Source: Rubrivivax sp. (GTDB lineage: Bacteria > Pseudomonadota > Gammaproteobacteria > Burkholderiales > Burkholderiaceae_C). From it: a stretch of 64,000 nt of DNA. The notes beneath the pieces were generated by a model. The model had not been told where the DNA came from. It worked only from the letters and a program-made list of their open reading frames with translations, and ran no database searches. Made by a program: the position numbers and the translations under genes. The stretch lies in assembly GCA_027491255.1 (NCBI GenBank), contig JAIXWM010000079.1:1-64000 (forward strand). The letters run 5' to 3'. The first letter of the stretch is position 1. Every line of letters starts with the position of its first letter. Positions 23,225 through 32,822 of the stretch are shown in pieces.

Positions 23225-23331
23225 CCGCCCTGCTCGCCTTGCCCGCCAGAACACCCCATCTCGTCGTCAATGACCCGCGCATTGGCCTGAGCCATGGCCG
23301 CGTCTTGCACCGGGGTCCTGTTCGTTCGGGT
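23225..23331. repeat. Dispersed element copy C (partial, inverted relative to A/B)
   Basis: Reverse complement ..GCAAGACGCGGCCATGGCTCAGGCC..GACGACGAGATGGGGTGTTCTGGCGGGCAAGGCGAGCAGGGCGG aligns to copy A. Confidence 0.75.
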
Positions 23332-23349
23332 GCGGTGTTCGATGAGAGA

Positions 23350-23481
23350 GCGCTCGAGCTGGGTGAGAAACTGCTTGGGCTGAGAAGGCAGCTGCGCTGG
23401 CTGAGCCCAAAGCCGTTCGGGCCGGGCCTGAAGCCGTTCGGACTGAACCAAAGACCGTTCGGGCTGAGCCTGTCGAAGCCC
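23350..23481. repeat. Degenerate 21-bp tandem repeats ending in a CCGTTCGGGCTGAGCCTGTCGAAGCC unit
   Basis: CCGTTC phases at 23413, 23434, 23455 and upstream 21-bp steps at 23350/23371/23392. Confidence 0.8.
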
Positions 23482-23632
23482 ACGCGGGCCCTCGACAAGT
23501 CCGGTGCGAACGGAAAATGTGAACGGACCACGCCACTGGTTTCTTGAAAGCTGGGCCGCAGGCCGTTGAAGACAGATCGAATCCCCAAGGCTCGGCCCGG
23601 CCGCGCCCAAGGGCAGTCGCGGGAGTGCAGGG

Positions 23633-25231
23633 ATGACCGACTACCTGATCGTTGGCGCCGGCTCGGCCGGCTGCGTGCTGGCCGGGCGGCTGAGCGAGGA
23701 TCCTTCGGTGCGTGTCACGCTGCTCGAGGCCGGTCCGCCCGACACGAGCGTGGCAGTGCATTGCCCGGCGGGCATGGCGCTGATCGCCAAGCAGGGCAAA
23801 CCGGCGTGGACCTTCGAGACCGTTCCCCAGCCGGGGTTGAACGGGCGGCGCGGCTACCAGCCACGCGGCAAGGTGCTCGGCGGCTCGAGCTCGGTCAACG
23901 CGATGATCTACATGCGCGGCCACCGCGCCGACTACGACGCCTGGGCCGCCGCCGGCAACAGGGGCTGGAGCTACGAGGAGGTGCTGCCCTTCTTCAAGCG
24001 CGCCGAGCACAACGAGCGCGGCGCCGACGCCTGGCACGGCAGCGGCGGCCCGCTGAATGTGGCGGAGCTGCGCAGCCCCGGGCGCTGGCGTGACGCCTTC
24101 GTGCGGGCCGGTGTCGAGGCCGGCTACCCGGCCAATCCCGACTTCAACGGCGCCGAGCAGGAGGGCTTCGGCGCCTTCCAGGTGACGCAGCGCAACGGCG
24201 AGCGCCTGAGCGCCGCCAAGGCCTACCTGACCCCACACCTCGGGCGCCCGAACCTGAAGGTGCTGACCGGCGCGCAGGTGCTGCGGGTGCGCTTCGAGGG
24301 CCGGCGCGCCGTCGGGGTGGACGTGCGCCTGGAGGGCACCGAGCAGACCCTGACGGCGCAGCGCGAGGTGCTGCTGTCGGCCGGGGCGCTGCAGTCGCCG
24401 GCCCTGCTGCAACTGTCGGGCGTGGGCCCGGGCGCGGCGCTGCAGGCGCTCGGGCTGCCGGTCGTGCACGACCTGCCGGGCGTGGGGCTTCACCTGCACG
24501 ACCACATCGACGTGGTGCAGGTCGTCGACGCGCCGCATCTGAAGGACACGGTGGGCCTGAGCCTGGCCGGCCTCGGGGCGATGCTGCGCGGCGTGTTCGA
24601 GTGGCGCAGGCACCGCACCGGTCTGCTGACCACCAATTACGGCGAATCCGGCGCCTTCATCCGCAGCCACCCCGACGAGCCCCTGCACGACCTGCAGTTG
24701 CACTTCGTCGTTGCCAAGCTGGTCGACCACGGCCGCGCAACCGTGCTCGGACACGGCTATTCCTGCCACGTCTGCCTGCTGCGTCCGAGGAGCCGCGGCA
24801 GCGTCACGCTCGCCAGCCCCGACCCGCTGGCCGCGCCGCGCATCGACCCGGCCTTCCTGAGCGACCCCGACGACACCGCGCGCCTGGTGCGTGGATTCAA
24901 GCGGATGCGCCACGTCCTCGCGCAACCCGCGCTGGCCGCCCACGGCGGCCGTGAGCTGCCGGTCTCGGCGGCAGCGCGCAGCGACGAGGAGATCGAGCGC
25001 TACGTGCGCGACCACGCCGACACGATCTACCACCCCGTGGGCAGCTGCCGCATGGGCCCGGGCCCGCTGGACGTGGTCGACGAGCGCCTGCGGGTGCGCG
25101 GCCTGGAACGCCTGCGCGTGGTGGACGCCTCCGTGATGCCGGCCATCGTCGGCGGCAACACCAACGCACCGACCATCATGATCGCGGAGAAGGCGGTGGA
25201 CCTGATCCGCGAGGACGCCCGGACCGGGTGA
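23633..25231 (+). CDS. GMC family oxidoreductase (choline dehydrogenase-like)
   Basis: DYLIVGAGSAGCVLAGRLSEDPSVRVTLLEAG, GKVLGGSSSVNAMIYMRG, HPVGSCRMG. Confidence 0.93.
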   Translation: MTDYLIVGAGSAGCVLAGRLSEDPSVRVTLLEAGPPDTSVAVHCPAGMALIAKQGKPAWTFETVPQPGLNGRRGYQPRGKVLGGSSSVNAMIYMRGHRADYDAWAAAGNRGWSYEEVLPFFKRAEHNERGADAWHGSGGPLNVAELRSPGRWRDAFVRAGVEAGYPANPDFNGAEQEGFGAFQVTQRNGERLSAAKAYLTPHLGRPNLKVLTGAQVLRVRFEGRRAVGVDVRLEGTEQTLTAQREVLLSAGALQSPALLQLSGVGPGAALQALGLPVVHDLPGVGLHLHDHIDVVQVVDAPHLKDTVGLSLAGLGAMLRGVFEWRRHRTGLLTTNYGESGAFIRSHPDEPLHDLQLHFVVAKLVDHGRATVLGHGYSCHVCLLRPRSRGSVTLASPDPLAAPRIDPAFLSDPDDTARLVRGFKRMRHVLAQPALAAHGGRELPVSAAARSDEEIERYVRDHADTIYHPVGSCRMGPGPLDVVDERLRVRGLERLRVVDASVMPAIVGGNTNAPTIMIAEKAVDLIREDARTG

Positions 25232-25266
25232 AGCCAGGCGCCGTGCGGTGCCGGCGGCGCGGGCTC

Positions 25267-25439
25267 AGAGGCTGGGAGTTTTTCCACCGTGCCCGAAAGG
25301 CACGTCCAAACGCCCTGGATCGAGGCGCAAACCGCAACCACAGCACGGGCTATGGCGAGGAATTGCAACGATGAGCCAGGGTGTTCGGGGGTGCAAGGCG
25401 GGCGGGCATGGGGGAGGGACTCTCAGCCTCCCAGCCTCT
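25267..25439. repeat. Dispersed element copy B (~173 bp) with perfect 12-bp terminal inverted repeats AGAGGCTGGGAG/CTCCCAGCCTCT
   Basis: Ends read directly; long exact blocks shared with copy A; internal CGTGCC-CGAAA-GGCACG hairpin. Confidence 0.88.
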
Positions 25440-26851
25440 CAGGCCCCGGCGATCTTCATCCGCTCCAGCAGCACCGAACCGATGGCCTTGGAGCCCGTCT
25501 CGTAGACGTCGGCCCCGACGGCGACGATGTCCTTGAACATCTGCTTCAGGTTGCCGGCGATCGTGATCTCCTCGACCGGATGGACGATGCGACCGCCCTC
25601 GACCCAGAAGCCCGAGGCGCCGCGCGAGTAGTCGCCGGTGACGTAGTTCACGCCCTGGCCCATCAGCTCGGTGACGAACAGGCCGCGGCCGAGCTTGCGC
25701 AGCATGGCCGGCAGGTCGTCGCCGGGCGCGGTGTTGCGGCTGGTCAGCGCCAGGTTCTGCGAGCCGCCGGAGTGCCCGGTGGTGCGCATGCCCAGCTTGC
25801 GCGCCGAGTAGCTGGACAGGAAGTAGCCCTGCACGATGCCGGCCGAGACCACGCGCCGGGCGCGCGTGTGCACGCCCTCGTCGTCGAAGGGGGCGCTGCC
25901 CTTGCCCTTGAGGATGAAAGGGTCCTCGCTGATATCCACGTGCTCGGGCAGCACGCGCTGGCCCAGGCTGTCGACGAGGAAGCTGGCCTTGCGGTAGAGG
26001 GCGCCGCCCGAGGTCGCCTGGACGTAGGCACCCAGCAGGCCAGCGGCCACCGGCGCCTCGAACAGCACCGGCGCGTCGCAGGTGGGCACCCGCGTGGGCT
26101 TCAGGCGCGACAGCGCGCGCTCGGCCGCGTAGCGCCCGATGGCCTCGGCCGAGGCCAGATCGGCGGCGTCGCGGTGCGAGCTGTACCAGGCGTCACGCTG
26201 CATGCCCTGGCCGCGGCCAGCGATCGGCGCGACCGAGATCGAGTGCCGCGAGCTGGCGTAGCCGCCGCGAAAGCCCCGGCTGTTGCCCGCCCAGAAATGC
26301 GACTGCTGCGCCGACACGCCGGCGCCCTCGGAGTTGGTGATGCGGCGGTTGGTGGCAAAGGCGGCCTGCTCGCAGCGGCGCGAGAGCTCGGCCGCGCCGG
26401 CGGCGTCCAGGGCCCAGGGGTGGAAGAGGTCGAGGTCGCGCGCGGCCTCGTGCGCCGAAGCCAGGTCCTCGGCGTCGGGCAGGCCGGCGGCCGGGTCCTC
26501 GGCGGTGAAGCGGGCGATGTCCCAGGCGGCGCGCACGGTCTGGCGCAGCGCCGCGGTGGAGAAGTCGGAAGTGCTCGCGTTGCCGCGCCGCTGGCCGAGG
26601 TAGACGCTGACGCCCACCGACTTGTCGCGGTTGCGCTCGACGTTCTCGAGCTCGCCCTTGCGCACGGACACCGACAGCCCGGTGCCTTCGGACACCTCGG
26701 CCGCAGCATCGCTGGCACCGAGTTCGGCCGCCATCGCGAGCACGTCCTCGACGATCTGGCAGAACTGCTCGCGCGAGTAGGCGAAGCCGCTGTCGGTCGT
26801 CGCGCCGGACGGGCGGGTCGAAGCGGGTTGGCGGGGGCGGGTTGCAGGCAT
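25439..26851 (-). CDS. pmbA: Metalloprotease PmbA (TldE)
   Basis: GLSVSVRKGELENVERNRDKSVGVSVYLGQRRGNASTSDFS; divergent neighbour of yjgA. Confidence 0.93.
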   Translation of the reverse strand: MPATRPRQPASTRPSGATTDSGFAYSREQFCQIVEDVLAMAAELGASDAAAEVSEGTGLSVSVRKGELENVERNRDKSVGVSVYLGQRRGNASTSDFSTAALRQTVRAAWDIARFTAEDPAAGLPDAEDLASAHEAARDLDLFHPWALDAAGAAELSRRCEQAAFATNRRITNSEGAGVSAQQSHFWAGNSRGFRGGYASSRHSISVAPIAGRGQGMQRDAWYSSHRDAADLASAEAIGRYAAERALSRLKPTRVPTCDAPVLFEAPVAAGLLGAYVQATSGGALYRKASFLVDSLGQRVLPEHVDISEDPFILKGKGSAPFDDEGVHTRARRVVSAGIVQGYFLSSYSARKLGMRTTGHSGGSQNLALTSRNTAPGDDLPAMLRKLGRGLFVTELMGQGVNYVTGDYSRGASGFWVEGGRIVHPVEEITIAGNLKQMFKDIVAVGADVYETGSKAIGSVLLERMKIAGA

Positions 26852-26902
26852 GCGCGGGGGCCGGTGGGCGAAAGAACGGGACAGACCATTATGATCCCCG
26901 CC

Positions 26903-27463
26903 ATGTCCCGACGTTCTGCGCCTGGCCGCATGCCCGCACGGGCGGCCGATCCCGATTTCGACGATGCCGGCCGGCCCAGCAAGAGCCAGCGCAAGCGTGA
27001 TTCACACGCGCTGCAATCGCTGGGTGAGGCGGTGGCCGCACTGTCGGCCGCGCGCCTGCAGGCGCTGGACATGCCCGAGAGCCTGCGCGATGCCATCGTC
27101 GAGTACCAGCGCACACGCTCGCACGAGGGCCGCAGGCGCCAGATGCAGTACATCGGGCGCCTGATGCGCGGCGTCGACGCGGCGCCGCTGGAGGAGGCCG
27201 TGGCCGCGCAGAAGCTCGGCGGCGCGCGTGAGTCGCTCGCGCTGCACGAAGCCGAACGCTGGCGCGCCGAGCTGCTGGCCGACGACGCCGCGCTCACGCG
27301 CTGGGTCGCCGAGCACCCCCAGGACGACGTGCAGCACCTGCGCGCCCTGGTGCGCAGCGCACGCGACGAGGCGCGCGCCGACGCCGCGCCGGGTGCCGCG
27401 GTGCGCCAGGGCCGGGCTTTCCGGGACCTGTTCCGTCACGTCAAGCAGGCCCTGGCAGCATGA
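26903..27463 (+). CDS. darP: Ribosome biogenesis factor YjgA/DarP (DUF615)
   Basis: RPSKSQRKRDSHALQSLGEAVAALS...MPESLRDAIVEYQRTRSHEGRRRQMQYIGRLMR. Confidence 0.93.
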   Translation: MSRRSAPGRMPARAADPDFDDAGRPSKSQRKRDSHALQSLGEAVAALSAARLQALDMPESLRDAIVEYQRTRSHEGRRRQMQYIGRLMRGVDAAPLEEAVAAQKLGGARESLALHEAERWRAELLADDAALTRWVAEHPQDDVQHLRALVRSARDEARADAAPGAAVRQGRAFRDLFRHVKQALAA

Positions 27464-28116
27464 CCACCACGCCCTCCCCCAGCCCCGCCCCGACGCCTGC
27501 GCCGACGACGGCGTCCGCGGCGACGGCGCTGCCGCCCATCGACCCCGTGCGCATCGGCCTGGTCTCGGTCAGCGACCGCGCCTCCCGGGGGGTGTACAGC
27601 GACCAGGGCATCCCGGCGCTGCAGGACTGGCTGGGCCGCGCGCTGCGCAACCCGCTCACCTGGGTGACGCGCCTGATCCCCGACGAGCAACCGGGCATCG
27701 AGGCCGCGCTGAAGGACTTGGTCGACGCCGAGCGCTGCGACCTGGTGCTTACCACCGGCGGCACCGGCCCGGCACCGCGCGACGTCACCCCCGAGGCCAC
27801 GCTGGCCGTGGCCGACAAGGTGATGCCGGGCTTCGGCGAGCAGATGCGCCAGATCAGCCTGCGCTTCGTGCCCACGGCCATCCTGTCGCGGCAAACCGCC
27901 GTCATCCGCGGCCGCGCACTCATCATCAACCTGCCCGGGCAGCCGAAGTCGATCGCCGAGACGCTGCAGGGGCTGCCCGACTCCAGCCCCCCCGTGCACG
28001 GCATCTTCGCCGCCGTGCCCTACTGCATCGACCTGATCGGCGGCCCCTACCTCGAGACCGACGACACCGTCTGCAAGGCCTTCAGGCCGAAGTCGGCGCA
28101 GCGGCCGCCGCGCTGA
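27460..28116 (+). CDS. mog: Molybdopterin adenylyltransferase (MogA)
   Basis: IGLVSVSDRASRGVYSDQGIPALQDWL, LVLTTGGTGPAPRDVTPEATLAVADKVMPGFGEQMR. Confidence 0.93.
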   Translation: MTTTPSPSPAPTPAPTTASAATALPPIDPVRIGLVSVSDRASRGVYSDQGIPALQDWLGRALRNPLTWVTRLIPDEQPGIEAALKDLVDAERCDLVLTTGGTGPAPRDVTPEATLAVADKVMPGFGEQMRQISLRFVPTAILSRQTAVIRGRALIINLPGQPKSIAETLQGLPDSSPPVHGIFAAVPYCIDLIGGPYLETDDTVCKAFRPKSAQRPPR

Positions 28117-28173
28117 GAGGGCTGAGAGGCTGAGAACGGGCACGCCCGTGCCGGGGCGCACGCACCGGCGGGG

Positions 28174-28953
28174 CTACTTCACCATGCGCGACAGGCGCTC
28201 GGCGTCGAAGTGTTCGGTCGTCTGCGCGTCCACGGGCACGCAGGTCTCGGGCGGCTGCTCGCGGTCGCGCTGCGACAGCTTCTCGATCGCCTGCCACAGC
28301 AGCGCGATCTGGTGCTCGTGGCTGGAAGCGTTGTCGATCAGGCCTTTCATCGCCACCGAGACCGGGTCGTCGCCCTGGGTCACGCCGTAGGCCGAGAAGC
28401 CCATGCGGGCGGCCGTGGCCTCGCGCAGCGCATCGGCCTCGGCCTGGATCACGCGCGCCGGGTTGCCCACCGCGGTGGCCCCGGGCGGCACGGGCTTGAC
28501 AACGACAGCGCCGGAGCCGATGCGCGCCCCGTCGCCCACCATGAAGCCGCCAAGCACCTGCGCATTGGCGCCGACAATGACGCCGCGGCCGAGCGTGGGG
28601 TGACGCTTGGCGCCGCGCACCAGCGCCGTGCCGCCGAGCGTGACGCCCTGGTAGATCGTGCACTCGTCGCCGACCTCGGCGGTCTCGCCGATCACCACGC
28701 CCATGCCGTGGTCGATGAAGACGCGCCGGCCGATGGTGGCGCCGGGATGGATCTCGATGCCCGTGAGGAAGCGGCCGATGTGCGACAGGAAACGCCCGAG
28801 CCAGCGCAGACCGCGGCGCCAGCAGGCGTGCGCGAGGCGGTGGACCAGGATCGCGTGCAAGCCCGGGTAGCAGGTCAGCACCTCCCAGGTCGAGCGGGCA
28901 GCAGGGTCGCGCTCGCGGATGCAGGCGACGTCTTCACGCAGGCGGCTGAACAT
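28174..28953 (-). CDS. cysE: Serine O-acetyltransferase
   Basis: [44 protein letters not shown]. Confidence 0.95.
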   Translation of the reverse strand: MFSRLREDVACIRERDPAARSTWEVLTCYPGLHAILVHRLAHACWRRGLRWLGRFLSHIGRFLTGIEIHPGATIGRRVFIDHGMGVVIGETAEVGDECTIYQGVTLGGTALVRGAKRHPTLGRGVIVGANAQVLGGFMVGDGARIGSGAVVVKPVPPGATAVGNPARVIQAEADALREATAARMGFSAYGVTQGDDPVSVAMKGLIDNASSHEHQIALLWQAIEKLSQRDREQPPETCVPVDAQTTEHFDAERLSRMVK

Positions 28954-28979
28954 CGGGACTCGCTCGGGCCAGGGGCCGA

Positions 28980-29762
28980 TCAGTGTAGGCCGGGCCCGGC
29001 AACCGTGTCGTCCTTGCTGCCACGGTCGCCACCCGCTGCGGCGGCGCATTCCTGCATCGCCCGGGCGACGCCACGCAGGATGTGCACCTCCTCGCGCGTG
29101 AGCTGCAGCCGGTTCGCCAGCTGGTTCAGGCGCGGCAGCAGCTTCTTCGGTGCGGCCGGGTCGAGGTAGCGCACGGCCACCAGCGCCTCGCGCCAGTGCG
29201 CGAGCGTGCCCTGCACAGCCTGCGCGTCGGCCCATTGGGGCGGCGGCGTGGCCGGCACGACGTCGAAGCTGCCCACCGCCTGGCGCCATTCGTAGGCGAT
29301 GAGCTGCACCGCCTGCGCCAGGTTGAGCGAACCGTAGTCGGGTGCGGTCGGGATGCTGAGCACGCTGTGGCAGCGCCAGACATCCTCGTTCGCCATGCCG
29401 TGGCGTTCCCCGCCGAACACGAAGGCCACGCGCTGGCCCGCGGCCGCGAGCGCCGGCAGGGCCGCGCGCGGGGCCTGCGCAGGCGCGCCGAAGTCGCGCG
29501 GCGTCATCGCGGTGGCGCAGGCGTGCGTGACGCCGTCCAGCGCCTGCGCCAGCGTGTCGACGACGCGGGCGCGCTCGAGCACGTCGGTCGCACCGCTGGC
29601 GTAGGCCAGCGCCTCGTCGCGCGCGAGCATATCGGCGAAGCGCGGCTGCACGAGCACGAGATCGCCGAAGCCCATGACCTTGATCGCGCGTGCGGCCGCG
29701 CCGACGTTGCCGGCATGGCTGGTGTGCATCAGCACGAAGCGGGTCGGGTCGGTGATGGGCAT
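28980..29762 (-). CDS. trmJ: tRNA (cytidine/uridine-2'-O-)-methyltransferase TrmJ-like
   Basis: [73 protein letters not shown]. Confidence 0.93.
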   Translation of the reverse strand: MPITDPTRFVLMHTSHAGNVGAAARAIKVMGFGDLVLVQPRFADMLARDEALAYASGATDVLERARVVDTLAQALDGVTHACATAMTPRDFGAPAQAPRAALPALAAAGQRVAFVFGGERHGMANEDVWRCHSVLSIPTAPDYGSLNLAQAVQLIAYEWRQAVGSFDVVPATPPPQWADAQAVQGTLAHWREALVAVRYLDPAAPKKLLPRLNQLANRLQLTREEVHILRGVARAMQECAAAAGGDRGSKDDTVAGPGLH

Positions 29763-29952
29763 CGCGGGCGGCGGCGGACGGGGCGTGGCGGATAATCGGG
29801 GGACACTCAGGCCGCGCATTGTCCGGCCTGCGCTCTTCGGGCCGCAGCCGTCACGCGCCGCCCGGCACCGTGCCCCGCGGGCACCCTGCCGGGCAGGCCA
29901 CGACGACAGGCCCACCACCGCTGCCCTGCCCGCCCTGCGCCGAGACCGCCCG

Positions 29953-30960
29953 ATGTCCCAGACCTTGCACCCCATGCTCAACATCGCGGTCCGGGCCGCG
30001 CGCGCCGCCGGCGCGATCATCAACCGGGCCGCGCTTGACCTGGACGTGCTGAAGGTCGCGACCAAGGGCACGAACGACTTCGTGACCGAAGTCGACCAGG
30101 CGGCGGAAGAAGCGATCATCTCCACGCTGCTGGAGGCCTACCCCGGCCACGGCATCCTGGCCGAGGAGTCGGGGCGCGAGCGCGGCGCCCGCCACAGCGA
30201 CTACGTCTGGATCATCGATCCGCTGGACGGCACGACGAACTTCATCCACGGCTTTCCGGTGTATGCGGTGTCGATCGCCCTCGCCTTTCGCGGCCGCATC
30301 GAGCAGGCCGTCGTCTACGACCCCACGCGCAACGACCTGTTCATTGCCAGCAAGGGGCGTGGCGCCTTCCTCAACGACCGCAGGCTTCGGGTCTCGCGCC
30401 GCACGCGCATGGCCGATGCGCTGATCGGCACCGGCTTCCCCTTCCGCAAGGGCGACAACTTCAAGCGCTACCTGAAGATGTTCGAGGAGGTCATGCAGCA
30501 TTGCGCCGGCGTGCGCCGGCCCGGTGCCGCGGCACTGGATCTGTGCTACGTGGCCGCCGGCTGGTATGACGGCTTCTTCGAGACCGGGCTGCAGCCTTGG
30601 GACGTGGCTGCCGGCTCGCTCATCATCACCGAGGCGGGCGGCCTGGTGGGCAACTTCACGGGCGAAGCCGACTACCTGCACCAGCGCGAGGTCGTCGCCG
30701 GCAACCCGCGCATCTACGGCCAACTCGTGCAGACCCTGGCGCCCTACAGCCGCGTGATCCAGGAGCCCGAAGCCACGGCCGGCGGCGCCGCAACGTCCGA
30801 CGCCACCGCCGCGGACGCTACCGCGGCCTTCGTGAGCGCGGGCCTGCCGGGCGCGCCGGGCGCAGACGCCGCGGCCTCCCAGCAGGCGCCGGCGGCGCGC
30901 AAGGCCGTGCGTGTGCGCAAGGCGGCGGCGGCGCCGGCGGGCGACGACGCGCCGTTCTGA
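29953..30960 (+). CDS. suhB: Inositol monophosphatase family protein (SuhB) with Ala-rich C-terminal extension
   Basis: [47 protein letters not shown]. Confidence 0.93.
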   Translation: MSQTLHPMLNIAVRAARAAGAIINRAALDLDVLKVATKGTNDFVTEVDQAAEEAIISTLLEAYPGHGILAEESGRERGARHSDYVWIIDPLDGTTNFIHGFPVYAVSIALAFRGRIEQAVVYDPTRNDLFIASKGRGAFLNDRRLRVSRRTRMADALIGTGFPFRKGDNFKRYLKMFEEVMQHCAGVRRPGAAALDLCYVAAGWYDGFFETGLQPWDVAAGSLIITEAGGLVGNFTGEADYLHQREVVAGNPRIYGQLVQTLAPYSRVIQEPEATAGGAATSDATAADATAAFVSAGLPGAPGADAAASQQAPAARKAVRVRKAAAAPAGDDAPF

Positions 30961-31004
30961 CCCCGCGCCGTCGCCACCCACCCGTCCGACCGACCCGACT
31001 GCCC

Positions 31005-32201
31005 ATGTCTGCGCTCCCCTTCGGCAGCCCAGCCCGCCCCCTGGAGGGCGTGCGCGTGATCGAGTTCTGTCAGATCGCCTCCGGGCCCTTTGCCGGCATG
31101 CTGCTGGCCGACTTCGGAGCGCAGGTGCTGAAGGTCGAGCCGCCCGAGGGCGATGCGATGCGGTCCTGGCCGCCGCTGACCGGGGGCTACAGCGAGAACT
31201 TCGCCAGCCTGAACCGCGGCAAGCAATCCATCGCCCTGGACCTGAAGGACGCGGCCGCTCGCGACCTCGCGCGCGAGCTGGTGCTCGACGCCGACGTGCT
31301 GCTCGAGAACAGCCGGCCGGGCGCGATGCAGCGCCTCGGGCTGGGCTGGGACTGGTTTGCCCCGCGCAAGCCCGGGCTCGTCTACTGCTCGATCTCGGCC
31401 TACGGCCAGGACGGGCCGCGCGGCGGCGAGGGCGGCTTCGACGTCACGATCCAGGCCGCCGCCGGGGTGATGAGCGTCACCGGCGAGCCCGACGGCGAGC
31501 CGGTCAAGGCCGGTGTGCCGCTGGCCGACTTCGCCTCGGGCCTGTACGCGGCGTACTCCATCGCCGCGCTGCTGGCGCGGGTGCGCGCCGGCGGCACGGG
31601 CGGGCACATCGACGTGCCCATGTTCGGCGCCACGCTCGCCGTCTCGGCGTTGCAGACGAGCGAGTACTTCGGCACCGGCCGCAATCCGCGCAAGCTGGGC
31701 TCGGCCCACCCGCGCAACGCGCCCTACCAGGCCTATGCGGCGAGCGACGGCTGGTTCGTCATTGCCGCGGGCAACAACCGGCTGTGGGAGCAGGTCTGCG
31801 CCGTCGTCGAGGTGCCGGAACTGCTGCGCGACGCGCGCTTCACCAGCCCGTCGCTGCGCGCGCGCCACCAGGCCGAGTTGAAGGCGCTGCTGGACCCGCT
31901 GTTCGCGCGCCGCGGCGCGGCGGCGTGGATCGCCGCCTTCGCTGCCGCCGGCGTGCCCTGCGCGCCGATCAACGGCTACGGCGAGGCGCTGGCCGACCCG
32001 CAGGCCGCGCACCTGGGACTGGTGCAGCCGCAGGTGCTGCCCGGCGGCGCGCGCACGCGCACCGTGGCCTGCCCGGTGCGCATCGATGGCCAGGCGCCGG
32101 CGGTGGACACCCACCCGCCCGTGCTGGACGAGCACGGGCCCGCCCGGCGCGCGCGGCGAGCCGCCCAGGCCAACCCGAAGCCACCGGAGCCCACGCCATG
32201 A
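31005..32201 (+). CDS. CaiB/BaiF family CoA-transferase
   Basis: LEGVRVIEFCQIASGPFAGMLLADFGAQVLKVEPPEGD...YCSISAYGQDGP. Confidence 0.92.
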   Translation: MSALPFGSPARPLEGVRVIEFCQIASGPFAGMLLADFGAQVLKVEPPEGDAMRSWPPLTGGYSENFASLNRGKQSIALDLKDAAARDLARELVLDADVLLENSRPGAMQRLGLGWDWFAPRKPGLVYCSISAYGQDGPRGGEGGFDVTIQAAAGVMSVTGEPDGEPVKAGVPLADFASGLYAAYSIAALLARVRAGGTGGHIDVPMFGATLAVSALQTSEYFGTGRNPRKLGSAHPRNAPYQAYAASDGWFVIAAGNNRLWEQVCAVVEVPELLRDARFTSPSLRARHQAELKALLDPLFARRGAAAWIAAFAAAGVPCAPINGYGEALADPQAAHLGLVQPQVLPGGARTRTVACPVRIDGQAPAVDTHPPVLDEHGPARRARRAAQANPKPPEPTP

Positions 32202-32791
32202 GCGACCCCATCGCCCCGCTGCGCGACTTCGTCGTCGAGATGACCCGCCTCGTCGGCCGCGCCGAGGACGAGCCGACGCTGCTGCGCGAGGGCCGCGCGC
32301 TGCTGTCCGGCCTGATCGCGCGCGACGACTGGCTGCCCGAGGCCTGCTCCACGCCGCGCGCCGACCGCTACGCGCAGTACCTGCTGCACTGCGACCCGCT
32401 CGAGCGCTTCTCGGTCGTCAGCTTCGTCTGGGGGCCGGGCCATCGCACGCCGGTGCACGACCACACCGTCTGGGGTCTGGTGGGCCAACTGCGCGGCGCC
32501 GAGCACTGCGAGGAAGTGCGGCTCGACGGCGGGCAGCCGGTGGTCTCGGGGCAGGCGCACGTGATGCGGCCGGGCGACATCGAGGCCGTCTCGCCGACCG
32601 TGGGCGACTGGCACCGCGTCAGCAGCGCGCGCGTCGAAGGGGCCTCGGTCAGCATCCACGTCTATGGCGCCAACATCGGCGCCGTGCGCCGCCACCGCCT
32701 GGACGGCGAGGGGCGGATCATCGATTTCGTCTCGGGCTACGACTCCGCGACCGTGCCCAACCTGTGGGACCGCTCGCGCGCGGCGGGCTGA
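32198..32791 (+). CDS. Cysteine/3-mercaptopropionate dioxygenase-like cupin protein
   Basis: FSVVSFVWGPGHRTPVHDHTVWGLVGQLRGAEHCEE, VSIHVYGANIG. Confidence 0.82.
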   Translation: MSDPIAPLRDFVVEMTRLVGRAEDEPTLLREGRALLSGLIARDDWLPEACSTPRADRYAQYLLHCDPLERFSVVSFVWGPGHRTPVHDHTVWGLVGQLRGAEHCEEVRLDGGQPVVSGQAHVMRPGDIEAVSPTVGDWHRVSSARVEGASVSIHVYGANIGAVRRHRLDGEGRIIDFVSGYDSATVPNLWDRSRAAG

Positions 32792-32822
32792 GGAACGGAA
32801 ACGTCCCGAGACAGCACCGGCC

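Noticed and set aside
21868-23610. 580-aa minus ORF with heptad and GGRVAGWQ repeats
   Set aside because: Repeat peptides derive from the 21-bp and 8-bp DNA repeats; the remainder is antisense to the LLM gene.
29953-30960. Ala-rich, basic C-terminal extension of SuhB as a fused new domain
   Set aside because: Low-complexity tails like this are common in this lineage; no domain signature.
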